Source: Actinomycetes bacterium (lineage in GTDB: Bacteria; Actinomycetota; Acidimicrobiia; Acidimicrobiales; Bog-793). From it: a stretch of DNA of 13,011 nucleotides. The stretch lies in the NCBI GenBank assembly GCA_021821585.1, contig JAKACF010000051.1:1-13011 (forward strand). Direction: 5' to 3'. The notes beneath the pieces are model-generated. The model was given only the letters and a program-made list of their open reading frames with translations. It did no database searches and was not told the origin of the DNA. Positions 1 to 6,968 of the stretch are shown here, in pieces (within the stretch, counting starts at the first letter, position 1; each line of letters starts with the position of its first letter). A program made the position numbers and the translations under genes.

Positions 1-229
1 CGGGAAGGTGGCAGGCGGCGAGGACGCCGCCACGGGCTCGGCGGCCGGCCCGCTCACGGCGTACGCCAGCGACCGGCTCGGGACGCGGGCCATCGCCATC
101 TCCCAGGGCGAGGAGATCGCCTCGCCGAGCCGGCTCTACGGCCGGATCGTCGGCGCGAGGGTGGCCGTCGCCGGTGCCGTCCGGGTGATCGGCGAGGGCA
201 CGGTCGAGCTGCCGGCCGGCGAGGGGTGA
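1..229 (+). CDS. PhzF-family protein, C-terminal fragment
   Basis: This is the 3' end of a gene that begins before the window; the frame is open from base 2 to the TGA at 227-229. The visible 75 or so residues contain the glycine-rich block GEDAATGSAAGPLTAY followed by a SQGEEIASPSRLYGRI stretch. These match the C-terminal half of the PhzF phenazine-biosynthesis-like family, where the ATGSA loop and the later QG-E--RPS segment are conserved. PhzF itself is an isomerase of trans-2,3-dihydro-3-hydroxyanthranilate; most homologues have unknown substrates, so a phenazine role should not be assumed. The catalytic Glu near the family's N-terminus lies outside the window. The stop overlaps the GTG of the next gene (GTGA), suggesting translational coupling. 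A GTG at position 8 is internal and not a credible start. Confidence 0.8.
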   Translation, partial: GKVAGGEDAATGSAAGPLTAYASDRLGTRAIAISQGEEIASPSRLYGRIVGARVAVAGAVRVIGEGTVELPAGEG

Positions 230-1623
230 GCGCGCCCCGGTCCACCTCCGTGCAGCTGCTCGGCGACCTGCGGGAGGTCGTCGGGCCGGCCCACGTCCTC
301 ACCGGAGAGGACCTCCTCGCCTCCTACACCACCGACTGGACGGGGCGCTTCGCCGGCACCGCCGTCGCCGTCCTCCGGCCGGCGGACACGGCCGAGGTGG
401 CCGGCGTGCTCGAGGTGGCGGCCCGCCACGGGGCGGCGGTCATCCCCCAGGGCGGCAACACCGGGCTCGTCGGCGGCTCGGTCCCCCGCCCAGGCCTCGC
501 CGGCGGCCGTCCCCAGCTCGTGCTCTCGACCCGCCGCCTCTCGCAGCTCTTCGAGCTCGACCCCTCCTCCCACCTGCTCTCGGCGGGGGCGGGGACCACC
601 CTCGCCCAGGCGGCAGAAGCGGCGCAGACGGCCGGCCTGCACCCCGGGATCGACCTCGCCGCCCGGGAGAGCGCCACCCTCGGCGGGATGGTGGCGACGA
701 ACGCCGGAGGGCTGCACGTCGTCCGCCACGGGCCGATGCGGGCCCGCCTCGCCGGGGTCGAGGCCGTGCTCGCCGACGGGACCGTCGCCGCCCGCCTGAG
801 CGGCCTCACGAAGGACAGTGTCGGCTGGGACCTCGGCGCCCTTTTGGCCGGGAGCGAGGGGACGCTGGCGGTCGTCACCCGCGTCACGGTCCGCCTCGAG
901 GCGACGCCGGTCCACCGGGTGGCTGCCCTCGTGGCCGTCGACGAGGTGTCGAGCGCCGTCGACCTCGTGACCGGCCCGCTCCGCCGGCTGGCGTCGCTCG
1001 AAGCGGCCGAGCTGACCCTCGCCCCCGGCATGTCGCTCGTCTGCGAGTCGGCCGGGCTGGCGGCGCCCCCGGCCGCCGGCAGCGCGAGAGCCTGGCTCAC
1101 CCTCGAGGCAGCGGCGGACCACGACCCGACCGACGAGCTCGCCCGGGCGCTCGCCGACCGGCGGGTGCTCGAGGCCGCCGTCGCCGCCGACGCAGCCGGC
1201 CGGGCCAGGCTGTGGGCCTACCGGGAGCGGCACACCGAGGCCATCTCGCGCCTCGGGATCCCCCACAAGCTCGACGTCTCGGTGCGCCCGGGTCGACTGC
1301 CGGCGCTTGTCGCCCGGCTCCCCGACGCGGTGGCGAAGACGGCGCCCGGCGCCCGGCTCGTCGTCTTCGGGCACGTGGCCGAGGGCAACCTGCACGTGAA
1401 CGTCCTCGGACCCCCGCCGGAGGACGACGCCGTCGACGACGCCGTGCTCCGCCTCGTCGCCGAGCTCGGCGGGTCCATCTCCGCCGAGCACGGCGTCGGC
1501 GTCGCCAAGGCCCCGTGGCTCCGGCTCGCCCGCAGCGGGGCCGAGCTCGAGGTGATGCGACGGGTGAAGGCGGCCCTCGACCCCGGCCGGCTGCTCAACC
1601 CGGGCGTGCTCGAGCCGGTCTGA
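226..1623 (+). CDS. FAD-linked oxidase, GlcD / D-2-hydroxyacid dehydrogenase type
   Basis: A 465-residue flavoprotein of the glycolate oxidase GlcD, D-lactate dehydrogenase and D-2-hydroxyglutarate dehydrogenase family. It would oxidise a D-2-hydroxyacid to the 2-oxoacid, passing electrons to a quinone, cytochrome or electron-transfer flavoprotein. The N-terminal PCMH-type FAD domain shows PQGGNTGLVGG at residues 74-84, TNAGGLHVVRHG at 158-169 and GSEGTLAVVT at 209-218. The C-terminal FAD-oxidase domain has GHVAEGNLHVN at 382-392 (His383 and His390, usual metal or substrate ligands), SAEHGVGVAK at 419-428 and the LDPGRLLNPG ending. Length is normal. The GTG start overlaps the upstream stop by four bases; a GAGGGG run abuts it too closely to be a good ribosome site, so coupling is likely. 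A second GTG at 250 lacks a Shine-Dalgarno sequence. The exact substrate cannot be read from sequence; the family is near certain. Confidence 0.93.
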   Translation: MSAPRSTSVQLLGDLREVVGPAHVLTGEDLLASYTTDWTGRFAGTAVAVLRPADTAEVAGVLEVAARHGAAVIPQGGNTGLVGGSVPRPGLAGGRPQLVLSTRRLSQLFELDPSSHLLSAGAGTTLAQAAEAAQTAGLHPGIDLAARESATLGGMVATNAGGLHVVRHGPMRARLAGVEAVLADGTVAARLSGLTKDSVGWDLGALLAGSEGTLAVVTRVTVRLEATPVHRVAALVAVDEVSSAVDLVTGPLRRLASLEAAELTLAPGMSLVCESAGLAAPPAAGSARAWLTLEAAADHDPTDELARALADRRVLEAAVAADAAGRARLWAYRERHTEAISRLGIPHKLDVSVRPGRLPALVARLPDAVAKTAPGARLVVFGHVAEGNLHVNVLGPPPEDDAVDDAVLRLVAELGGSISAEHGVGVAKAPWLRLARSGAELEVMRRVKAALDPGRLLNPGVLEPV

Positions 1624-1635
1624 GGGCGGCCTCAG
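1620..1635. terminator. Stem-loop built from two convergent stop codons
   Basis: CTGAGG (1620-1625), loop GCGG (1626-1629), CCTCAG (1630-1635) form a perfect 6-bp stem. The TGA of the FAD oxidase (1621-1623) and the TGA of the aldo/keto reductase on the minus strand (1632-1634) sit in opposite arms. The genes are only 8 bp apart and convergent, so this could act as a weak bidirectional terminator. No T-tract follows on either strand, so it is not a classical intrinsic terminator. Confidence 0.4.
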
Positions 1636-2570
1636 CGCCCGGCGGGGGCGACCTCGTCGAGGGCGGCGAGCACCTCGGCGGAGAGGTCGAGCTCGCCGGC
1701 AGCGGCGTTCTGGCGGACCTGCTCGGGGCGCGTCGCACCTGCGATGACGCTGCCGACGCCCGGCTGGGCGGCGAGGCCGGCGAGGGCCAGCTCGGTCATC
1801 GTGATGCCGGCCCGCTCGGCGAGGGCGGCGATCCCCTCGATGACGTCGAAGGTGGCGTCGCTCGGGGCCTCACGCCCGGACAGCCGGCTCTTCTCGGGCG
1901 CCGGGGCGCCGCGCCGCCACTTGCCCGTGAGCAGCCCGTTCGCCAGCGGGAAGTACGGGATCAGCGAGACGCCGTGCGCCTCGCATGCCGGGACGAGCTC
2001 CCGCTCGGCGGTCCGCTCGAGCAGGGAGTAGTGGTTCTGCGCCGAGACGAAGCGGGTCAGCCCGGCACGGCGCGACACCCAGTCGGCCTCGGCCACCTGC
2101 CAGGCGGCGAGGTTGGAGCTGCCGGCGTAGCGGACCTTGCCCGCGTGGACGAGGTCGTCGAGGGCGGCGAGGGTCTCCTCGAGGGGGGTGATCTTGTCGG
2201 GGCGGTGCAGCTGGTAGAGGTCGATCCAGTCGGTGCCGAGCCGCCGCAGGGAGGCCTCGACCGCCCGGACGACGTAGCGGCGCGAGGCGCGGGCGCCGAA
2301 GTCGGGGCCGTTCGAGCCCTTCATGTCGGAGCCGAACTTGGTGGCGATCACCACCTCGTCCCGCCGCCCCTTCAGCACCTCGCCGAGGATCTCCTCCGAC
2401 CTGCCGGTGGCGTAGCTGTCCGAGGTGTCGATGAAATTGATCCCGGCCTCGAGGGCGGCATCGATGACCGGCCGCGACTCGTCGAGGTCGAGCCGCCAGC
2501 CGAAGTTGTTCGCACCGAGGCCGATGACCGAGACCGTGAGGCCGGACTCGCCGAGCTGACGCAGTTGCAT
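1632..2570 (-). CDS. Aldo/keto reductase
   Basis: A 312-residue NADPH-dependent oxidoreductase of the aldo/keto reductase superfamily, a cytosolic (alpha/beta)8 barrel that reduces aldehydes and ketones to alcohols. The catalytic tetrad is visible: Asp48 (in NFIDTSDSY), Tyr53, Lys78 (in VVIATKFG) and His122 (in LYQLHRPD). The signature LGTDWIDLYQLHRPD at 111-125 and a C-terminal nucleotide-binding part near GVGSVIAGATRPEQV at about 271-285 fit the YajO/YghZ-like and IolS-like subgroups of general aldehyde reductases. Length is typical. The ATG start gives the standard N-terminus (MQLRQLGESGLTVSVIGLG), although no strong Shine-Dalgarno sequence precedes it. It is the last gene of a minus-strand run, 102 bp after the CoA-transferase; a 10-bp hairpin in that gap may separate transcription. 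The natural substrate is unknown. Confidence 0.93.
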   Translation of the reverse strand: MQLRQLGESGLTVSVIGLGANNFGWRLDLDESRPVIDAALEAGINFIDTSDSYATGRSEEILGEVLKGRRDEVVIATKFGSDMKGSNGPDFGARASRRYVVRAVEASLRRLGTDWIDLYQLHRPDKITPLEETLAALDDLVHAGKVRYAGSSNLAAWQVAEADWVSRRAGLTRFVSAQNHYSLLERTAERELVPACEAHGVSLIPYFPLANGLLTGKWRRGAPAPEKSRLSGREAPSDATFDVIEGIAALAERAGITMTELALAGLAAQPGVGSVIAGATRPEQVRQNAAAGELDLSAEVLAALDEVAPAGR

Positions 2571-2598
2571 GGCGGCGACCGTACCAAGGAGGCGACGG

Positions 2599-2630
2599 CC
2601 CGGTGCCGCCCGGGCCGCTCCGGCACCGGG
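2599..2630 (-). terminator. 10-bp inverted repeat after the CoA-transferase gene
   Basis: CCCGGTGCCG at 2599-2608 and its exact reverse complement CGGCACCGGG at 2621-2630 flank a 12-base loop. It lies 42 bases beyond the CoA-transferase stop and 28 bases before the aldo/keto reductase start, in the 102-bp gap 2571-2672. This suits a transcript 3' end or attenuator between the two genes. No T-tract follows on the minus strand, so efficiency and even function are uncertain. Confidence 0.45.
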
Positions 2631-2672
2631 GAGACGGCGGGACCGGCGGTGCGGCGGGAGCGCCCCGAACTG

Positions 2673-3893
2673 CTACTGGCCCGCAGGCTCGCCGGGCGGG
2701 GCGTCCTCGAGGAGCCGCTCCACCTCGGCCGAGTGCTCGCCGAGCGCCGGCGGCGCCAACCGGTAGCTGACCGGCGTCCGCGCGAGGCGGATGGGGCTCC
2801 TCACCTGGGCGCCGGGATCGGCCGACGCTGCGGTCCAGGGCTCGGCCGACCGCCCGCCGAGCCGGACCACCGGATCGAGCCCGACACGCTCGGCGAACCC
2901 GAATGCCTCCGAGATGTCGTTGACGACGCCGCTCGGGATGCCGGCGTCCGTGAAGCGGGCGACCCACTCCGCCGCCGTGCGGGGGGAGAGCGCCTTCTCG
3001 AGCTCGGCGACCATCTCCTCTCGGTGCTCGACCCTGGCCGAGTTGGTGGCAAAGCGCCCGTCGCCCGCCAGCTCGGGGCGGCCGATCACCCGTGTGAGGG
3101 CGGCGAACTGGCCGTCGTTGCCGACGGCCACGACGAGGGGCCGGTCGCCGGCCGTGAGCGTCTCGTAGGGGGCGATGCTCGGGTGGCGGTTGCCCATGGC
3201 GCGGGGGACCCGACCGGCGGTGAGGTAGGTCGAGGCCTGGTTGATGAGCGACGCGAGCGAGCTCGAGAGGAGGTCGACCTCGACCCGCTGGCCTCGGCCG
3301 CTCCCGGACCGCTCCACGAGGGCGGCCAGCACGGCGTTCGAGGCGAACAGCGCCGTCAGGACGTCGACGACGGCGACGCCGACCTTCAACGGCTCGCCCC
3401 CGGCTTCGCCCGTGATCGACATGAAGCCGCCGACGGCCTGGACGAGGAAGTCGTAGCCCGGCATCGAGGCCCCCGCCCCGGTCGAGCCGAAGCCGGTCAC
3501 CGAGCAGTAGACGAGGCGGGGATTGGCCGCCGACAGCTGCTCGTAGCCGAGGCCGAGACGGTCGGCCCCTCCGGGCTTGAAGTTCTCGATGAGGACGTCG
3601 GCCCGCTCCGCCAGCGCCCTCGCCTTGGCCCGGCCCTCGTCGCTGCGCAGGTCCCAGGCCACACCACGCTTGTTGCGGTTGACCGAGAGGTAGTAGGAGC
3701 TGAAGGTCTCCCCGGTCACCTCGTCGGTGACGAACGGTGGGCCGAACGCCCTCGTGTCGTCGCCCGACCCTGGACGCTCGACCTTCACGACGTCGGCCCC
3801 GAGGTCGCCGAGGACCATGGCCGCATAGGGCCCGGCGACCACCCTCGAGAAGTCGGCCACGAGGAGGCCCTCGAGCGGGCCGGCCGGGGTCAC
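2673..3893 (-). CDS. CaiB/BaiF family (class III) CoA-transferase
   Basis: A 406-residue family III CoA-transferase, which moves CoA between carboxylic acids (formyl-CoA, carnitinyl-CoA and succinyl-CoA type reactions) or, in the racemase branch, epimerises 2-methylacyl-CoA. The N-terminus GLLVADFSRVVAGPYAAM, then LGADVVKVERPGSGDDTR (31-48), NRNKRG (73-78), DVLIENFKPG (99-108) and the PGYDFLVQAVGG block (145-156) are diagnostic. Asp148 aligns with the catalytic aspartate that forms the acyl anhydride. A later GIPSGVVND motif is also typical. Length is normal. The reading frame stays open far upstream (to 4763), but the family N-terminus fixes the start at the GTG 3893-3891, which overlaps the stop of the pncB-pncA fusion by GTGA and is preceded by GGAGGG. 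Translation is therefore probably coupled to the NAD-salvage gene. Acyl substrates are unknown. Confidence 0.93.
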   Translation of the reverse strand: MTPAGPLEGLLVADFSRVVAGPYAAMVLGDLGADVVKVERPGSGDDTRAFGPPFVTDEVTGETFSSYYLSVNRNKRGVAWDLRSDEGRAKARALAERADVLIENFKPGGADRLGLGYEQLSAANPRLVYCSVTGFGSTGAGASMPGYDFLVQAVGGFMSITGEAGGEPLKVGVAVVDVLTALFASNAVLAALVERSGSGRGQRVEVDLLSSSLASLINQASTYLTAGRVPRAMGNRHPSIAPYETLTAGDRPLVVAVGNDGQFAALTRVIGRPELAGDGRFATNSARVEHREEMVAELEKALSPRTAAEWVARFTDAGIPSGVVNDISEAFGFAERVGLDPVVRLGGRSAEPWTAASADPGAQVRSPIRLARTPVSYRLAPPALGEHSAEVERLLEDAPPGEPAGQ

Positions 3894-5911
3894 CGGCCCT
3901 CCGCCGACGGCTCGAGGGGACGGAGGCGGACCGAGCCGGCCACCTCGCCGCCCCACAGCTCGGCGCCGGCCTCGGCCATCTGGACGAGGGCGGACTCGGT
4001 CGTCTCGGTCGCCACGCCGGCGGTGAGCGGGAGGAGGACCCGCACCTCGATGCCGAGCTGGCAGGCGTCGAGGGCCGTCGCCCTCACGCAGTAGTCGGCC
4101 GTGAGCCCGCAGAGGTCGATCCGGGCGATGCGGTGCTCGGCGAGGTACGTGGCGAGCAGGGTTCCCGCCCGGTCCCGTCCCTCGAAGCCGGAGTAGGCGG
4201 CCCTCTCTCCACCCTTGTCGAAGACGGCGTCGAAGGCCCCGGCGTCGAGGAGGGGGTGGAGCTCGGCTCCGGCGCTCCCGGCCACGCAGTGCACCGGCCA
4301 GGAGGTGAGGTAGTCGGGGGCCTCGCCGGGCGGGGCGAAGTGGGCGCCGGGATCGACGTGCCAGTCCCGGGTGGCGAGCACGGCGCCGTAGCGGCCGCCT
4401 GCCCTCCTCATGAGCTCCGCCACGCGGGCGGCCACCTCGTCCCCGCCGTCGACGGCGAGCGAGCCGCCCTCGCAGAAGTCCCGCTGCAGGTCGACCACGA
4501 CAAGGGCGGTCGGCCCCTCGAGCGGCGCGGCCGCCGCCCGGGCGGCGATGGCCGCTCCGGCCATGGAGGCGCCGGCGCCAGAGCCAGGCGTCCCACCGCC
4601 GTAGCGCGTCGGGAGGAGGGGTTCGCCCGGTCGCAGGTCGAGGGCCGCCCCGCCGAGCTCGCCGAGGGACTCCCGGTGGTGCTCCCGGGACTCGGCGAGC
4701 GAGGGCAGCGCCTCGAGGCGCCCCCTCGTCATGACGCGGGACTGGAGCGGGCGGGCCCGCCACCCGGCGGGGAGCTCGGGGGCGGCCTCGGCGGCGCCGA
4801 CGGGCACGACCTGCTCGACCCGGGCGACTCCCTCGCCGTCGAGCCAGCGGGTCGCCTCCTTGCGACCGCCGAGCGAGCGCTTGAAGGCCGAGAGCTTCTC
4901 CACCGAGCGGAGCGACCCCTCCTCCCCGCCGACGGCCACCAGCTTGTAGACGAAGGAGGCCGTCGGGGCGCCCGACCCGGTCACGAGCCTCGTCCCCACC
5001 CCGTAGGCGTCGACCGCCGCGCCGGCGAGCGCCTCGATCGAGTACTCGTCGAGATCCGAGGTGATCACGATCCGCGTCCGGCTCGCACCGAGGTCGTCGA
5101 GGAGCCGGCGGGCCGCCCGGGCCTCCGAGACGAGGTCGCCCGAGTCGAGGCGGATGGCGCCAGGGCCGCTCGCCCCCCGCTCCCGGGCGAGCTCGACGGC
5201 GGTCCTGATGGCCGTCGCCGTGTCGTAGGTGTCGACGAGCAGCGTCGTGCCGAGGCCCATGGCGTCGAGCTGGGCGGCGAAGGCCGCCCGTTCGCTGTCG
5301 TGGGCGAGGACGAAGGCGTGCGCGGCGGTGCCGGTCGTCGGGACGCCGTAGGCGCGGCCCGCCTCGAGGCTGGCGGTCGAGGCGAAGCCGGCGAGGAAGG
5401 CCGCCCGGGCGGCCGCCACCGCCGCCGTCTCATGGGTGCGGCGCGCCCCCATCTCGATGACCGGCCGGCCGGCAGCCGCGCCCACCATCCTCGAGGCGGC
5501 CGCCGCCACGGCCGAGTCGAAGTTCACGATGGACAGCACGAGCGTCTCGAGCAGGACGGCCTCGCCGAAGCTGGCCTCGATCGTGAGCACGGGACTGCCG
5601 GGGAAGTAGCACTCCCCCTCGGCGTAGGCGTCGATCGAGCCGGAGAATCGGTAGCGCTCGAGGAACGACAGCGTCCTCGCCGAGACGACCTCCTCGCGCT
5701 CGAGGAACGCCAGCTCCTCGGCGCCGAAGCGGAACCGCTCGATCGCCGGCAGCAGGCGCCCGAGCCCGGCGAAGACCCCGTAGCGCCGGCCCGGGGGGAG
5801 CGCCCGGGCGAAGACCTCGAAGACCGCGGCCCGCGAGGCGACGCCCGACCGGAGCGCCGCGTCCAACATCGTGAGCTCGTAACGGTCTGTGAGCAGCGCC
5901 GTCGATCCCAT
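3890..5911 (-). CDS. Fused nicotinate phosphoribosyltransferase-nicotinamidase
   Basis: One 673-residue frame holds two complete NAD-salvage enzymes. Residues 1 to about 437 are a PncB-type nicotinate phosphoribosyltransferase (nicotinate + PRPP + ATP to nicotinate mononucleotide). It has LLTDRYELTM at 6-15, the EMGARRTHETAA block at 153-164, GTAAHAF at 194-200 (His198 aligns with the phosphorylated histidine), VDTYDTA at 226-232 and RLDSGDL at 254-260. Residues about 438-463 are a Gly/Ala-rich linker. Residues about 466-673 are a PncA-type nicotinamidase (nicotinamide to nicotinate). The triad is Asp474 (VVVDLQRDFCEGGSL), Lys566 and Cys608 (ADYCVR); the metal ligands are Asp516, His518, His524 and His541. 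No stop separates the domains, and the only nearby ATG (Met450) lacks a Shine-Dalgarno sequence. The frame is open upstream to 7456, but the family N-terminus fixes the ATG at 5911. Both domains have family-typical length. No strong ribosome site is seen; TAGCCT ten bases before the ATG could be a -10 element for a near-leaderless transcript. Confidence 0.9.
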   Translation of the reverse strand: MGSTALLTDRYELTMLDAALRSGVASRAAVFEVFARALPPGRRYGVFAGLGRLLPAIERFRFGAEELAFLEREEVVSARTLSFLERYRFSGSIDAYAEGECYFPGSPVLTIEASFGEAVLLETLVLSIVNFDSAVAAAASRMVGAAAGRPVIEMGARRTHETAAVAAARAAFLAGFASTASLEAGRAYGVPTTGTAAHAFVLAHDSERAAFAAQLDAMGLGTTLLVDTYDTATAIRTAVELARERGASGPGAIRLDSGDLVSEARAARRLLDDLGASRTRIVITSDLDEYSIEALAGAAVDAYGVGTRLVTGSGAPTASFVYKLVAVGGEEGSLRSVEKLSAFKRSLGGRKEATRWLDGEGVARVEQVVPVGAAEAAPELPAGWRARPLQSRVMTRGRLEALPSLAESREHHRESLGELGGAALDLRPGEPLLPTRYGGGTPGSGAGASMAGAAIAARAAAAPLEGPTALVVVDLQRDFCEGGSLAVDGGDEVAARVAELMRRAGGRYGAVLATRDWHVDPGAHFAPPGEAPDYLTSWPVHCVAGSAGAELHPLLDAGAFDAVFDKGGERAAYSGFEGRDRAGTLLATYLAEHRIARIDLCGLTADYCVRATALDACQLGIEVRVLLPLTAGVATETTESALVQMAEAGAELWGGEVAGSVRLRPLEPSAEGR

Positions 5912-5945
5912 GTCAGGGGCGAGGCTACTCGTTGGGCTTCGGGCT

Positions 5946-5994
5946 CCCACCCGGAGCGCGCCCCGGTGGCGGGGCGGCGAAGGGGCCGGGTGGG
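5946..5994. repeat. Nested inverted repeats in the leader of the pncB-pncA fusion
   Basis: CCCACCCGG (5946-5954) pairs perfectly with CCGGGTGGG (5986-5994). Inside it, CGCCCCG (5959-5965) pairs with CGGGGCG (5970-5976) around a GTGG loop. On the minus strand this lies 35 bases before the ATG of the fusion gene, so it would be in a 5' leader if transcription reads through from the thioesterase. It may be an RNA structure, or chance pairing in G+C-rich DNA. Confidence 0.35.
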
Positions 5995-6019
5995 CGCCCT
6001 CGACCCGGCAACAGAAGGC

Positions 6020-6044
6020 GCCGGGGCCTCCCCGCGGCCCCGGC
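6020..6044 (-). terminator. 9-bp stem-loop after the thioesterase gene
   Basis: GCCGGGGCC (6020-6028), a 7-base loop (6029-6035) and GGCCCCGGC (6036-6044) form a perfect 9-bp stem starting 13 bases after the thioesterase stop on the minus strand. The position fits a terminator ending the thioesterase message before the pncB-pncA fusion. No T-tract is present. Confidence 0.45.
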
Positions 6045-6057
6045 CGAGCCGCCCGCC

Positions 6058-6879
6058 TCACGGGGCGGCGGACGGCCCCCCTCCACCGCCGAAGTAGCGG
6101 GCGAGCTGTCGGCTCTCGGCGACGAGGGCGCCCGATCGGTCCCACAGCTCGCCCTCCTCGTCGATGTAGCCGCCCGACAGCTTGCGGGTCTCGAAGCGCC
6201 CGTAGCACCACGTCGGGTCGACCGCCTGGCGCCAGTGGACCGTGAGCTCGATCGTCGGCGCACCGAGGCGGTCGGCCTGCATCGTCCGCGAGAAGACGGC
6301 CGGGGGCCAGCAGTCGAGCAGGAGCGGGACGGCCAGGGCGTCGATCGGGCGGCCGTCGACGAACCGGGTCCAGCCGCCGGTCGTGGCCTCCCCTGCCTGC
6401 TCTTTCAGGAAGAACAGGTCCTCGGCGGAGGCGGCGCGGGTCTCGAGGCGCTCCCACAGCGCCGGCTCCTCGCCGACCCTGCGCACCGCCAGGCAGGACT
6501 CGGGCGGAGGGACGTCCGGCGGGAGCGGCTCGAAGTCGTCGGGACCGGGGCCTCTCATGCGCCCCGTGGTCACGAGGGCGGTGCAGCGCGTCTCGCCGGC
6601 CTGGACGAGCTCGGCGCGGAAGAAGGCGTGCCCCCTCCCGACCCGCAGCGCCTCGACCACGACCTCGGCCTGCCCGATCTCCGGTCGGGCGAGGTAGTGG
6701 ACCGTCATCGCGAGGGGGTCGGGAAGGGGGCTCTCCTCGAGCACGCCCCGGAGCACGACCGCCGCCAGATAGCCGCCGTTCGGGCCGCCGCCCACCGTCC
6801 AGCGGTCCGTCACCGCCCCGACGTAGCGACCGGGCCCCACCCGGGCGAGCCCGGTGTCGTCGTCGAACTCGAAACCCAC
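6058..6879 (-). CDS. Acyl-CoA thioesterase family protein (double hotdog, TesB-like)
   Basis: A 273-residue protein resembling actinobacterial TesB-like / 4HBT_3 thioesterases, which hydrolyse acyl-CoA to free acid and CoA in the cytosol. The first hotdog carries RWTVGGGPNGGYLAA at 26-40, with the HYLARP strand at 61-66. The second carries IELTVHWRQ and the ending DEEGELWDRSGALVAESRQLARYF (240-263), the usual place of an active-site acidic residue. Length suits a double-hotdog enzyme. The frame is open to 7110. I prefer the GTG at 6879 because GGAGGAAGGAG lies just upstream, with AAGGAG five bases from the codon. An ATG at 6903 would add eight residues but has no Shine-Dalgarno sequence. It is the first gene of the minus-strand run and divergent from the membrane protein at 6971. 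The C-terminus ends in a glycine run (GGGGG). Confidence 0.85.
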   Translation of the reverse strand: MGFEFDDDTGLARVGPGRYVGAVTDRWTVGGGPNGGYLAAVVLRGVLEESPLPDPLAMTVHYLARPEIGQAEVVVEALRVGRGHAFFRAELVQAGETRCTALVTTGRMRGPGPDDFEPLPPDVPPPESCLAVRRVGEEPALWERLETRAASAEDLFFLKEQAGEATTGGWTRFVDGRPIDALAVPLLLDCWPPAVFSRTMQADRLGAPTIELTVHWRQAVDPTWCYGRFETRKLSGGYIDEEGELWDRSGALVAESRQLARYFGGGGGPSAAP

Positions 6880-6883
6880 CTCG

Positions 6884-6895
6884 TCTCCTTCCTCC
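6884..6895 (-). promoter_or_regulatory. Ribosome binding site deciding the thioesterase start
   Basis: On the minus strand these bases read GGAGGAAGGAGA. The AAGGAG core ends five bases before the GTG at 6879-6877. This strong site favours the GTG start over the ATG at 6903, which would place it inside the coding region. Confidence 0.65.
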
Positions 6896-6904
6896 GCGAG
6901 CATC

Positions 6905-6968
6905 GTGCCAGACGGCACCCGGGAGGCAACGGACTGGAGGGGCGGCCACGGCCGCCGCCAGACTGGCG
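6905..6968. promoter_or_regulatory. Dyad-rich divergent intergenic region
   Basis: Three inverted repeats lie between the thioesterase and the membrane-protein gene. GTGCC-AGAC-GGCAC is at 6905-6918; GGCGGCC-AC-GGCCGCC, with 7-bp arms, is at 6941-6956; and CGCCAG-A-CTGGCG is at 6956-6968, two bases before the ATG at 6971. The first and third share the string GCCAGAC followed by GGC. They may be operator half-sites or RNA hairpins. No convincing -35/-10 pair was seen. Confidence 0.3.

Noticed and set aside
1212..4094. A 960-codon open frame on the plus strand
   Set aside because: It begins inside the FAD oxidase and runs antisense to the aldo/keto reductase and CoA-transferase. Its product is low-complexity (R, G, A, E, P) with no recognisable domain. 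It is a by-product of high G+C third positions.
3894..4763. Extension of the CoA-transferase frame upstream to 4763
   Set aside because: The 290 extra residues overlap the nicotinamidase domain in another frame and lack domain features. The family N-terminus starts at the GTG at 3893.
3890..5911. Separate pncB and pncA genes rather than a fusion
   Set aside because: No stop codon interrupts the frame between the domains, and the ATG at Met450 and nearby GTG codons lack a good Shine-Dalgarno sequence, so two separate proteins would not be made without cleavage.
5912..6057. A known NAD+ riboswitch before the NAD-salvage gene
   Set aside because: Hairpins are present, but I could not recognise the conserved loop sequences of the nadA or pnuC motifs, so only a generic structured leader is reported.
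3737..6097. A 786-codon plus-strand open frame
   Set aside because: It is antisense to the pncB-pncA fusion and CoA-transferase, both of which have full sets of catalytic motifs. Composition is shadow-like.
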